DNA of 64,000 nucleotides from Lamellibrachia satsuma (lineage: Eukaryota; Annelida; Polychaeta; Sabellida; Siboglinidae). Position numbers and translations under genes: made by a program. Below are positions 12,620 through 23,133 of the stretch, piece after piece; position 1 is the stretch's first letter, and every line of letters begins with the position of its first letter. The notes under the pieces were generated by a model that was given only the letters and a program-made list of their open reading frames with translations, was not told where the DNA came from and ran no database searches. The stretch lies in contig BSQZ01000015.1 in assembly GCA_033239005.1 (NCBI GenBank), positions 5,386,001 through 5,450,000 of the forward strand, read 5' to 3'.

Positions 12620-13664
12620 TGAGGAAACCAGTGATATATCAGTGATGTGAGAATGCAATACCATCAAGCTACAAAACCCAGAAACCAAACATTCACAATA
12701 TTGTTGCTCTGAAGAACAGTTTTAGTATTCTGCAGGAGGAAACAGAGATGAAAATACACAGTTTCAACAAGGACATGGAGCAAGTAGGGAAAACAGTCCT
12801 AGACTGAAGAAAGAGCAGTGGATTTCCACATAAACCTGGGACAAAAATAGGCCAAAGGAAAGGAATAAAGAAAACACTGCTCCCAACAAAGTCCCCAAGA
12901 CTCAAAGACAGAAGCATAAGTCAGAGAAGCTGTTAAAACCCAGAAGAATGTAAAAGCACCAGGAAGTGACAGTGCCTGTCCAGAAATGCTGAAAGCAGAT
13001 GAACAAGAGACACCCAGAATCTTATGCCAGATCTTCCAGAAGTTTTGGGAAGAAGAAGACACACCAGATGATTGGATGACTGGCACAATTATCAAGCTGC
13101 CAAAAAAGGGTGACTTGGGGAACTGGTGGGGCATAACCTTGTTATCAGTGACATACAAGATTTTCAGTTGCATCATCCTGAAGAGTATATCAACAGCTAC
13201 TGACACAATCTTCTATCAGGAACAAGCCGGGTTCAGAAAAGGCAAGTTGTGCATCGACCACATTTTCACGCTACCGCAGATTTTGGAACAAACCACGCAA
13301 TGGAACAGTACGATCTACACTGCCTTCATTGACTTTGAAAAAGCCTTTGACAGCTTTCACAGAGAATCTTTTGTTGAGATCACATTTACAACAAAAGATG
13401 GTAAATGTGATCAAGATTAGATATTCTACACAGATGTCCAGTGCCAAGTCGCCTATTACAGCCACCTGACAGACAGCTTCAGCATCAAATCTGGAGTAAA
13501 GCAGTGATGCATTCTTTCACCAATTCTGTTCATCCTCGCCATTGACTGACTGATGACAGAAACCACCAAAGATGGAAATAGGGGTATCAGATGGACACTT
13601 ACCTCAATCCTGGAAGACTTGGACTATGCAGATGATATCGCACTGCTGTCTAGCAGGCACAAGG
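12620..13664 (+). mobile_element. LINE reverse transcriptase, 5' part (RTE-like)
   Basis: Frames with a few stops encode non-LTR reverse-transcriptase blocks: KAPGSDSACPEMLKADEQET, DDWMTGTIIKLPKKGDLGNW, FYQEQAGFRKGKLCIDHIFT, AFIDFEKAFDSFHRESF and the catalytic box DYADDIALLS near 13624-13650. The wording resembles RTE-type animal LINEs. It is interrupted at 13664 by the MULE element and resumes at 16166. Confidence 0.85.
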
Positions 13665-14188
13665 GGGTTGCGGTCACTTGCCCCCCCGGTCTTTTGCCCC
13701 TTCCCTTAATGGAAATCTGGTCATTTGCCCCCCTTTCTTTGAAATTATGGTCATGCACTCGTACTCGTGTTCAATGTACTCAGATTTTACGAGTACATTA
13801 CGAGTACATCTGAGTACTTTTTCAATATGATATTGTCAAAATTATTTAATTTCTTATTATCAAATCATTAACAACTACAACAATTTCAAAAAGTATGAAT
13901 CAAATTAACAAAAATGTGTTATATATGCAGTCATTTGCTCCTTCCCTTAATGGAAATCTGGTCACATGATATTAATTGCAACGTAATAGTTACCAGTCCA
14001 GGCCATAATCCTTGTGTTTGTTTAATTAACCAAGGAAGTCCACAATGAAAGGGTCATTCATCAGTTAGCCATAAAATGTCTTTGTTGCTCTCAGTGTTAA
14101 GTACTGCTAGGTGAGTCTTCTTCTGAAGAAGTTTGGTGACTCAAGTCACCAGTATTGTTTATTGGGACATTTTTTTCAACTATTAGTC

Positions 14189-14340
14189 TCAACAAAGACT
14201 TCAAACAACCCTATTAGCCAGGTTTCTGTTCATTCAGGTTGATTGCAATTGGAGTACTTCAACAAAGACTTCAAACAACCCTATTAGCCAGGTTTCTGTT
14301 CATTTAGGTTGATTGCAATTGGAGTACTTCAACAAAGACT
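14189..14340 (+). repeat. 70-bp tandem repeat in MULE 5' region
   Basis: Two near-identical 70-bp copies start at 14189 and 14259 (tcaacaaagacttcaaacaa...). A third start at 14329 diverges after about 12 bases. Confidence 0.9.
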
Positions 14341-14523
14341 ATTGTATTACTTGACTGAAGCCAGAATGTTTTGGCTTCTTTTCATCTAAGTTGATTGCAA
14401 TAAGAGTAGTTCTTCATTGAAGCAATTAGATTTTAGTCCCTATATAAGTGGTTGATCAAGTCAGTTAGGTCAGATTACTATTACTTATTATACCTTATAC
14501 ATGTTACTTTATCATCGATCACT

Positions 14524-16007
14524 ATGGAGATTATTACTAGCATTCGAGGTGGACAGAAGTTATGTTTGGAAGGCCACATGTACACCAAGAAGTTATGTTT
14601 GGAAGGCCACATGTACACCAAGAAGGGCATCAACAAGACAACCATACGATGGGAATGTTCCAAGCGTAGAACCCGGTCTTGCATGCAATGGTGCTGTTGT
14701 TACTGACTCAGTGATCCAGACAATCATCAAGAAGACGGACCACTGCCATGATGGTGACAACAACACTGTCAAGGCCACCCAGCTGAAGGAAGAACCGAAG
14801 ACCAAGGCTGCCACTACTCGCGGTACTCCAGGCCAGCTAGTATCAGACTCAGCTGTAACCACTACAGCTGATGTACGTGCAGCTCTGGGTGATGTTGATG
14901 TCTTGAAGAGAACACTACGACGACAGAGAGCTAAGAACAATCCGAAGAACCCAACATATGTCAGTGACCTCATCATTGATGACACCTGGATGACAACTGG
15001 AGGGGAAGATCCCAAGCCTTTCCTCTTCTACGACAATGGTTCCGATGCCAGGAACCGTATGCTCGTCTTCGGTGCCGCCATCGCTCTGGAACACTTAGCC
15101 AGATCTGACATCTGGATGATGGATGGATCCTTTGACACAGCTCCGCATATCTTCACGCAGCTCTACGTCATCCGCACACCACTGGACACAGGATCCGTCA
15201 GTTGTGTCTATGCACTACTCTCTGACAAGTCCGAGGACACCTACCAGGAGTTGCTCCGAGCCATCCTGGATCGTTGTGATGAGTTGGGTTTCCAGCCTGA
15301 CCCAACCACCGTGATCACTGACTTTGAGAGGGCAGCCATCAACTCCGTCAAGACCACCTTTGGTGATGATGTACAGGTCCAGGGGTGTTTCTACCACCTG
15401 ACTCAGGCCACCTGGAGGAAGATCCAATCTCTGGGACTGACTACACTCTATAGAGCTGAGAAGATCAGACACTTTGTCAGCATGTTAGATGGACTAGCCT
15501 TCCTGCCAGTGAGTGATGTTCCTGGGGGGATGGTGTACCTCATGGACAACACTCCAGATGGACTTGAAAATCTTGTACGATACTTTGACTCTACCTATGT
15601 CACTGGGTCATTTCGTCGAATCCAGGCACCACCCATTGATGATGGTACAGTGCCAGCGGTCAGGATGCGTCACATCGCACCATCCTACTCCCCCACCCTG
15701 TGGAACGTACATGGTGCAACCATGGCTGGAGGCTCGCGTACTAACAATATGTGTGAAGCCTGGAACAGGGGTTTCAGCACTCTGGTTGGACATTCTCATC
15801 CAACCATATGGACCCTGATAGATGCACTACGTAAGGATTTTGCGGCTGTTGAGGGCACTATGCGACTCAACCAGCTTGGACAACCCCCCCGCAAACGTGT
15901 ACGTCACACTGCCAAGCAGTTCCAACATATGCACACAGTTCAGTGCTGGGGATAAGACCATCGCAGATACTCTCCAGAGTCTTGGACACTGTATTCGTTT
16001 GAAGTAA
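14524..16007 (+). pseudogene. FLYWCH-MULE transposase, frameshifted
   Basis: The ATG at 14524 starts MEIITSIRGGQKLCLEG, a FLYWCH zinc finger (GG.KL...G..Y.KK....T..W.C.......C). The frame changes near 14675-14690, after which a long open frame (to 15955) encodes the MULE DDE transposase: Asp in WMMDGSFDTAP, Asp in VITDFERAAIN, Glu in NNMCEAWNRGF, with a Cys/His patch GCFYHLT. A second shift near 15920 leads to the conserved-looking tail DKTIADTLQSLGHCIRLK ending at 16007. Two frame breaks and a duplicated finger segment suggest an inactive copy, unless they are sequencing errors. Confidence 0.82.
14557..14622 (+). repeat. 33-bp tandem duplication inside FLYWCH finger
   Basis: Two perfect 33-bp copies (14557-14589, 14590-14622) encode KLCLEGHMYTK twice in frame. 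The duplication repeats the start of the zinc finger and would alter its spacing. Confidence 0.95.
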
Positions 16008-16165
16008 TATCCTTATATTTGTTATGTTATTATGTGTGATTCAGAATTACATGAAATAAAAAATGAATGAAAAAGGGGGCAAAAGACCTAAGGGGCAAAT
16101 GACTGGAGGGGCAAAAGACCTAGGGGCAAAAGACCGGGGGGGGGGGGGGGGGGGGCAAATGACCT

Positions 16166-16800
16166 ACAAGGTCATGCAAAAAAAGATGGACAAACTCACA
16201 ATAACAGCACCAAAGATTGGGCTAAAGCTCAACACAGCAAAAACCAAACTGATGAGGAACAACTACAAGACAGGCAACCCCATTACAATAATCAACAGTG
16301 ATGCCTTGGGAAAGGTTTAGGACTTTGCATACGTGGGAAGCAAAATCAAAACAGATGGAGACTACAAAAGATGCCATGGCTAGAATCAGAAAGGCAAGCC
16401 AGATTTTCGCTATACTGAAGTCCATCTGGAAATCCTAACAACTGACATTGAAAACAAAACTGAGACTGTACAACAGTAACATTCTCAGTGTACTTTTCTA
16501 TGGCTCCGAGTGATGTAAACACACAAGCTCGAGACCTCCCCAAACAGGTGTCTACAGAAGATCCTAAGGGTATTTTGGCCCAACACTATGACCAATGAAA
16601 AGCTGCTCTGCAAAACAGACACAACATCCCTGGTGGCCTTACGTCGGACGGTGGGTCGCCCGAAAGAAGCATGAACAGTGGAAAAGGAGATGAAAGAATG
16701 CAAACTGACATGGGACATCATCATGAAGTGGGCTGCAAACCGACAGCAATGGCGCTCTCTTGTTGAAGCCTTATGTGCCACCTGGCATGAAGAGGACTGA
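16166..16800 (+). mobile_element. LINE reverse transcriptase, 3' part after MULE insertion
   Basis: Continues the LINE split at 13664: VMQKKMDKLTITAPKIGLKL then NTAKTKLM, DFAYVGSKI, and a terminal region LTWDIIMKWAANRQQWRSLV then EALCATW. Several stops and shifts show it is dead. It ends where the 23-bp minisatellite begins. Confidence 0.82.
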
Positions 16801-16865
16801 GTAAGTGAGAATGCAGTACCAAGCGACACACAATGCTGCAGACAGTCCAGTGTTGGTGAATCCGT

Positions 16866-17105
16866 ACTGTACAGATATGGCACTCTACACTGTATAGGCA
16901 TGTCACTCCATAATGTACAGGTGTGGCACACCATAATGTACAGGTTTGGCACTCCATAGTGTACAGGTATGGCACACCTTAATGTACAGGTTTGGCACTC
17001 CATAATGTACAGGTATGGCGCTCCATAATGTACAGGTTTGGCATTCCATAATGTACAGGTATGGCACTCCACACTGTACAGGCATGTCACTCCATAATGT
17101 ACAGG
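16866..17105. repeat. 23-bp minisatellite, left block
   Basis: About ten diverged copies of gtatggcactccataatgtacag. The block is cut by the fold-back element and resumes at 18958. Confidence 0.93.
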
Positions 17106-18051
17106 CAGGGCTGGGTCCAATTACGTAATTGTAATTGATTACAGCAAAATTGTGTAATTGTAATTGATTATGGTTTCAAATTTGTGCTGTAATTGTAATT
17201 GTTATATTTTGTATAATCGAAAATTTATTTCAATTACAATCAATTACAGTACGTTTCATATCACAAACTACCTGAACAAACTGTCAATAAAATATAATTT
17301 AAGTCTCATACAGGTTCAGGGTTGTTTGATTTAAATCATTGATTTAAATCATGATTTAAATCATGATTTAAATCACTCCAAAAAATTCATTGATTTATGA
17401 TTTTTTTTTACTTCTGATTTTTTTAATCGCTAATTTATATGAATTTAGCACAAATAATTGTTTACAAGCATTGAGATCAACAGAGTTTTGTATGTCTTTT
17501 AATACAAAAGCACAAAGTGTGCACACTTGTGTAGCTGTATTGACACCAGATAGCCTGACTGTCAAATATTTTATGACATTGTGTATGTCTGAGCTATTCC
17601 CTTTTTGAATGCAGTGAAGCTACACAAAGTTGTCTTCCAGAGGAAGTATCTTTTCAAGTCAGAAGCACTGAGTTAAAGTCCACTTAGAGCTTGTGCTAGT
17701 TGTTCTCAATTCAGTATGTTGACTCAAGTGAGACAGTCTGGGCTACAACTGTTTAATACTGTGCCAGTTTGCAGTCTGGTTAGAGACCCTTAGAGTACAC
17801 AGGACCATGGACAGGGGTGGGTACAATTACACATAATTATATCAATTACAATTACAATTACATTTAAATTTTAGTTCTACAATTACAGCAAACAATTACA
17901 ATTACAATTAGCACTGCGGAGGTGAAGCACTTTTGCTGACATTGTCTAATGTCTTTATATAATTGTTGAAGAAAATCATTGTACTAAATAAAAAGACCTA
18001 AACTGTTAAAACATATATATTTTAGATTGATTTGAAAGAGTATTATAAATA

Positions 18052-18145
<94 letters not shown>

Positions 18146-18957
18146 AATGTCTATATACTCTTTCCAGATTTAAAATATAGTTATTTATATAATAGACAAA
18201 AATATGTTTAAATCGTCTGGAAAGGAAAGCATGCTGTTTTGTGGCTGTTAGTACTAAATTCAATTAATGTCCAGGGCCCTGTGTACTCTAAGGGTCTCTA
18301 ACCAGACTCAAACAATTTACAATGGTAACCCAGACTGTCTCACTTGAGTCAACATACTGAATTGAGAACAACTAGCACAAGCTCTAAGTGGACTTTAACT
18401 CAGGGCTTCTGACTTGAAAAGATACTTCCTCTGGAAGATAACTTTGTGTAGCTTCACTGCATTCAAAAGGGAATAGCTCAGACATACACAATGTCATAAA
18501 ATATTTGACTGTCAGGCTATCTGGTGTCAATACAGCTACACAGGTGTGCACACTTTGTGCTTTTGTATTAAAAGACATAAAAACTCTGTTGATCTCAATG
18601 CTTGTAAGCAATTATTTGTGCTAAATTCATATAAATTACGATTACAAAAATCAGAAAAAAATCATAAATCAATGATTTTTTTGGAGTGATTTAAATCATG
18701 ATTTAAATAAAATGATTTAAATCAAACAACCCTGAACCTGTACGAGACTTAAATTATATTTTATTGACAGTTTGTTCAGGTAGTTTGTGATATGAAACGT
18801 ACTGTAATTGATTGTAATTGATTGTAATTGAAATAAAATTTCAATTATACAAAATATAACAATTACAATTACAGCACAAATTTAAAACCATAATCAATTA
18901 CAATTACAATTACACAATTTGCTGTCTAATGTCTGTTTATATAGAAAATCATGTACC
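17106..18957. mobile_element. Fold-back element inside a 23-bp minisatellite
   Basis: Two long inverted arms, about 17120-17810 and 18270-18925, are near-mirror copies: each carries runs of aattgtaattgatta, a gatttaaatcatgatttaaatc tract and a decayed frame reading MSFNTKAQSVHTCVAVLTP. The spacer contains a (TA)n tract and a second cagggg-type end. The left end starts cagggctgggtcc, a hAT-like terminus. The same 23-bp minisatellite lies on both sides, so the element landed in the array. Confidence 0.75.
18058..18140. repeat. (TA)n microsatellite
   Basis: About 83 bases of uninterrupted TA dinucleotides in the spacer of the fold-back element. Confidence 0.97.
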
Positions 18958-19560
18958 CTCTGTACAGGTATGGCACTCCTCACTGTACAGGCATGTCACT
19001 CCATAATGTACTGGTATGATACTCCATAATGTACAGGCATGTGTACTCCATACTGTACAGGCATGTCACTCCATAATGTACAGGTATGGCACTCCACCCC
19101 TGTGTACCCCTGTGTACAGGTATGGCACTCCTCACTGTACATGCATGTCACTCCATAATGTACCGGTATGATACTCCATAATGTACAGGCATGTGTACTC
19201 CATACTGTACAGGCATGTCACTCCATAATGTACAGGTATGGCACTCCATACTGTACAGGTATGGCACTCCACTACATACTGTACAGGTATGGTACTCCAT
19301 ATGGAATATGGTTGGCACTCCATACCGCACAGGGTATGGCACCTCATACCGCACAGGGTATGGCACCTCATACCGCACAGGGTATGGCACTCCATACCAC
19401 ACGGGTATCTCACTCCATACTGAACGGGCAAAGCACTCCATACCACACGGGTATCTCACTCCATACTGAACGGGTAAAGCACTCCATACTGTATGGGTAT
19501 GGCATTCCATACTGAATTAGTACGGCATTCCATACTCAACTGGTATGACACTCCATACAT
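18958..19560. repeat. 23-bp minisatellite, right block
   Basis: Continuation of the 23-bp family, with variant units such as ccataccgcacagggtatgg. It stops about 80 bases from the HMGCS exon donor at 19640, so it lies in the intron immediately after that exon. Confidence 0.92.
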
Positions 19561-19640
19561 AGTATTCTTTAACACACGGCCACCCTGCAGTGTTTCACAT
19601 GCCAGTGAATGCATTTGTGATCCTACTGAAGTAACCTTAC

Positions 19641-19766
19641 CTCTTTCAAAGACCAATGGAGCATTCGGTCCAATGAGCATTGCAACGGCCCCTGCCCCAC
19701 CTGTAGGTCGTGCACTGCCTGTGGCGTAAACCGCAATGTCACCGCTGACTACGAGGGCATAGCGAC
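19641..19766 (-). CDS. HMGCS1: HMG-CoA synthase second coding exon
   Basis: Read on the minus strand this 126-bp exon encodes [20 protein letters not shown] followed by [21 protein letters not shown], a highly conserved block just after the active-site Cys region. The donor is AAAGAG/gtaagg at 19640. The acceptor adjoining the correct exon is ttctgttccag at 19767-19777. The first 33 bases of this exon and the 12 bases before it are the unit of the 45-bp array that begins here and continues to 20978, so the exon has 27 competing upstream acceptors of nearly identical sequence. Confidence 0.9.
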
Positions 19767-22700
19767 CTGGAACAGAATTAATGTAACTGCTGACTATGAG
19801 GACATAGTGACCTGGAACAGAATCAATGTCACCGCTGGCTATGAGGACATAGCGACCTGGAATAGAATCAATGTCACTGCTGACTATGAGGGCATAGTGA
19901 CCTGGAACAGAATCAATGTCACTGCTGACTATGCGGACATAGTGACCTGGAACAGAATCAATGTCACCGCTGGCTATGAGGGCATAGTGACCTGGAACAG
20001 AATTAATGTCACTGCTGACTATGAGGACATAGTGACCTGGAACAGAATCAATGTCACCGCTGGCTATGAGGACATAGTGACCTGGAACAGAATCAATGTC
20101 ACCGCTGACTACGAGGGCATAGCGACCTGGAACAGAATCAATGTAACTGCTGACTATGCGGACATAGTGACCTGGAACAGAATCAATGTCACCGCTGACT
20201 ACGAGGGCATAGCGACCTGGAACAGAATCAATGTAACTGCTGACTATGCGGACATAGCAACTTGGAACAGAATCAATGTCACTGTTGACTATAAAGGCAT
20301 AGTGACCTGGAACAGAATCAATGTCACCACTGGCTATGAGGGCATAGCGACCTGGAATAGAATCAATGTCACTGCTGACTATGAGGGCATAGTGACCTGG
20401 AACAGAATCAATGTCACTGCTGAATATGAGGACATAGTGACTTGGAACAGAATCAATGTCACCGCTGGCTATGAGGGCATAGTGACCTGGAACAGAATCA
20501 ATGTAACTGCTGACTATGCGGACATAGTGACCTGGAACAGAATCAATGTCACTGCTGACTATGAGAACATAGTGACCTGGAACAGAATCAATGTCACTGC
20601 TGGCTATGAGGGCATAGCGACCTGGAATAGAATCAATGTCAATGCTGACTATGAGGGCATAGTGACCTGGAACAGAATCAATGTCACTGCTGAATATGAG
20701 GACATAGTGACCTGGAACAGAATCAATGTCACTGCTGGCTATGAGGGCATAGTGACCTGGAACAGAATCAATGTAACTGCTGACTACGCGGACATAGTGA
20801 CCTGGAACAGAATCAATGTCACCGCTGACTACGAGGGCATAGCGACCTGGAACAGAATCAATGTAACTGCTGACTATGACAACATAGTGACCTGGAACAG
20901 AATCAATGTAACCGCTGACTACAAGGACATAGCGACCTGGAATAGAATCAATGTCACCGCTGGCTATGAGGGCATAGTTTAAAAACAGGAAGAATTACAC
21001 ACTTTTAAATAACAAGTTATTTAGTTACCATTTGGAGCGATAAGGTTACAATATTTATAAAAGCAAGTATACAATTAAGCAAAACCAAACATTTCTTTTT
21101 GGCAACAAAGAAATCATCCACAAATATTTGCATACATGCACTAGACAATGTCAAAAATGTCAAAACAATGTACCAACTTGTGTCATAGTGCTGCCAACTT
21201 GTGGATAATATTTTTTGCTATTTGGAAACGGTGAGACACGCTTGGTTTGTTTAGAATGCACATGCAACATAATGTATCACAAATTACAGCAATTGTTTAA
21301 CACAGCCATCTTCCAGCATGCAAACACAGATGACTCAGTCAGGGGTACCAGGGTAATTCTTATTTGAATTGATTCGATCAAAAAATTGTGTGAATCTGAA
21401 TTGAAATTTTTTTTAAATAGATCGATTTGGAATTGAAATGTGCAAAGATAGTTAATTTAAATTAATTGATAAATTTGTGTAAAACAGTACATTGTTCTAC
21501 ATACATTTATACATGCAAAAAACAGAACATGTTACAAATTGGTTACTCTTAAAAGCGATTTCCATTTAAAATGATAGGGTGTGATGAGCTTATTTTGTAG
21601 CACCAGCTGAAAGTAAACATGCACAGTGAGTCTGCTTGTAGACATCTGAAACCATGCCCTTTGTGGGGCAACACAACAAAGGGGAGTAATTGGCTTGTCA
21701 ATCCTTCAGCAGGAATTTTCTGATGCCAAAAACTATTACTGGTTAATGTCTTAACCAGTGTCTGTGCATTGTGTACTGCTCTCTGGATTGTACCAGATAT
21801 ACTAACAGTTGGAATAAGAGTTTTACAAAATACTATTACTTTTGAACCAATCAATAAAATAATTATTGTATTGATGATTGGTGGCTAATTACATGCTTTT
21901 AATTTTAACTAGGCAGTGTTCACACAATTCTGTGAAATGATTATCAGGGCTTAGTTACAAATGTTGTTTCAGCCTGCTTGTGTGTTAGTTTTGTCAAAGT
22001 TGGTACACTACCGTTTGATATGTAATCTATGTATTAACTGCTGGGGTATTTCTGCTACTAGATAGTGCTACTAAATACAATCTTCTACTATGCAGCATAG
22101 TGTTAACTAAGTAATGTTGCTAATTGAATTTTAATTGATTAAAAATTAACTGAACTTGAATTGATCCTTTTTGTCAGTACATTGCATTTAATTGAATCAA
22201 CTGATCCTTTATAAATAAATGTGAATTGGAATTAAATTGGAATTGATAAAAATTATTTAACCCCATGTCTGGTGTCAGTGGTGTTTTACACACGTTTTAT
22301 TTGTTTTGAACTTGCATGTGTTCGTGGTGTTTTGAGCATGCATGCATCAGTGGTGTTTTGAGCATGCATGCATCAGTGGTGTTTTGAGCATGCATGCATC
22401 AGTGGTGTTTTGAACATGCATGCATCAGTGGTGTTTTGAACATGCATGCATCAGTGGTGTTTTGAATATGCATGCATCAGTGGTGCTTTGAATATGCATG
22501 CATCAGTGGTGTTTTGAGTATACATGCATCAATGGTGTTTTGAGCATGCATGCATTAGCATGTGTCAGTGGTATTCTGAGTGCTCATGTGTCTATGGCAT
22601 GTTGTGCATGTAATATATGTCAGTGCCTATGCGGTTCTTGCCCATGCCTGCATACACTCGACCCACACTTCTGACTCACCATCCCAGGAGCTGGACTCAA

Positions 22701-23133
22701 CCCAATTGAGGGCGTTGAAGAGGGCTGCAGTGCCCCCGTAGCAGGCGTTGGTGGTGTCAATGCCCTCCACATTCGTATTGCCCGACTCTTCAAAGAGCTG
22801 CATGAGGACTGTCTTGACACTCTTTGACTTGTCTATGATGGTCTCCGTGCCCACCTCAAGATGTCCAATGTCCTGGTAGTCGACAGAGTTCCGCTCCATC
22901 AGTCGCTGGACGACGGTCAGACACAGAGAGTTGATGTCCTCGCGGTCCGAGCAGAAGCCCATCTTGTCCTGACCAAGGCCAATGGTGTACTTGCCAGCAG
23001 AGGCGCCGTCAAACGTCTCCAGCTCGGTCTGGTCCACGTAGCAGTAGGGGAAGTAGATCTCCATGCTGAGGATGCCAACCTGGGCCGGCCATCCCTTGTG
23101 CTGTGCTTCACGGGATCCTGGCATCTTCACGGT
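19641..23133 (-). CDS. HMGCS1: HMG-CoA synthase (partial gene, two coding exons)
   Basis: Hydroxymethylglutaryl-CoA synthase condenses acetyl-CoA with acetoacetyl-CoA to HMG-CoA, the step before HMG-CoA reductase in the mevalonate pathway. Two consecutive coding exons are visible on the minus strand, 22680-23133 and 19641-19766, joined by a phase-1 intron (exon end GGGATG/gtgagt, next exon cag/GTCGCTATG). Together they cover about the first 190 residues of a family of roughly 500. There is no mitochondrial presequence before MPGS, which favours the cytosolic form. The catalytic Glu (E94, motif GTETIID) and Cys (C128, motif TTNACYGG) are intact. The intron holds a 26-bp minisatellite and the 45-bp splice-site array. 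Exons for the C-terminal two thirds were not found between 1 and 19640. Family assignment is very secure; the symbol is by similarity only. Confidence 0.95.
19734..20978 (-). repeat. 45-bp minisatellite made of HMGCS splice acceptor and exon start
   Basis: About 27.6 tandem copies of a 45-bp unit. On the minus strand each unit is the last 12 intron bases (attctgttccag) followed by the first 33 bases of HMGCS coding exon 2 (GTCGCTATGCCC...ACATTG). AG dinucleotides occur at 19767 + 45k for k = 0 to 26 and are kept in all copies, including those with point changes in the tract. The unit is a multiple of three, and I see no stop in the HMGCS frame, so each copy would add 15 residues ([15 protein letters not shown] type) if included. 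On the plus strand it is open as a 15-residue [11 protein letters not shown] repeat, which is a by-product. Units 12-17 and 18-23 (20302-20571 and 20572-20841) form a 270-bp higher-order repeat. Confidence 0.93.
20979..22325. other. HMGCS intron, possible AT-rich MITE
   Basis: 21353-22262 has aattgaatt-rich ends facing each other (agggtaattcttatttgaat on the left; ttggaattgataaaaattat on the right). Weak evidence of an inverted-repeat element; no coding sequence. Confidence 0.35.
22326..22580. repeat. 26-bp minisatellite in HMGCS intron
   Basis: About nine copies of cagtggtgttttgagcatgc atgcat, degrading toward 22600, ending about 100 bases from the HMGCS exon donor. Confidence 0.93.
22680..23133 (-). 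CDS. HMGCS1: HMG-CoA synthase exon with start codon and active site
   Basis: The exon starts after an acceptor (tgtgtag/ACCGTGAAG) and the ATG is at 23124-23122, so nine bases of 5' UTR precede it. I chose this Met because the following MPGS matches the usual start of cytosolic HMGCS. It encodes about 148 residues. Recognisable stretches in order are [11 protein letters not shown] (residues 16-26), [19 protein letters not shown] (45-63), [14 protein letters not shown] with catalytic Glu94, and [19 protein letters not shown] with nucleophile Cys128. The exon ends SSSWDG at a consensus donor GTGAGT (22679-22674). Confidence 0.95.

Larger units (their letters stand above)
13665..16165 (+). mobile_element. 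MULE (Mutator-like) DNA transposon with FLYWCH finger
   Basis: A 2.5-kb element lying inside a LINE. The ends are imperfect inverted repeats built from ggtcatttgccccccc and ggtcttttgcccc; the right end has a G run of about 19. It is flanked by acaagg on both sides (13659-13664 and 16166-16171). Removing it and one acaagg copy rejoins the LINE reverse-transcriptase frame exactly (HK then VMQKKMD). It carries a FLYWCH/MULE transposase gene and a 70-bp tandem repeat at 14189-14328. Confidence 0.8.

Noticed and set aside
12799..13206. 135-codon minus-strand frame
   Set aside because: Antisense of recognisable LINE reverse-transcriptase sequence.
19807..20982. 391-residue plus-strand frame of [11 protein letters not shown] repeats with an N-glycosylation sequon in each
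   Set aside because: It is antisense to the HMGCS splice-site array. The frame is open only because the 45-bp unit lacks stops on both strands; there is no ATG start.
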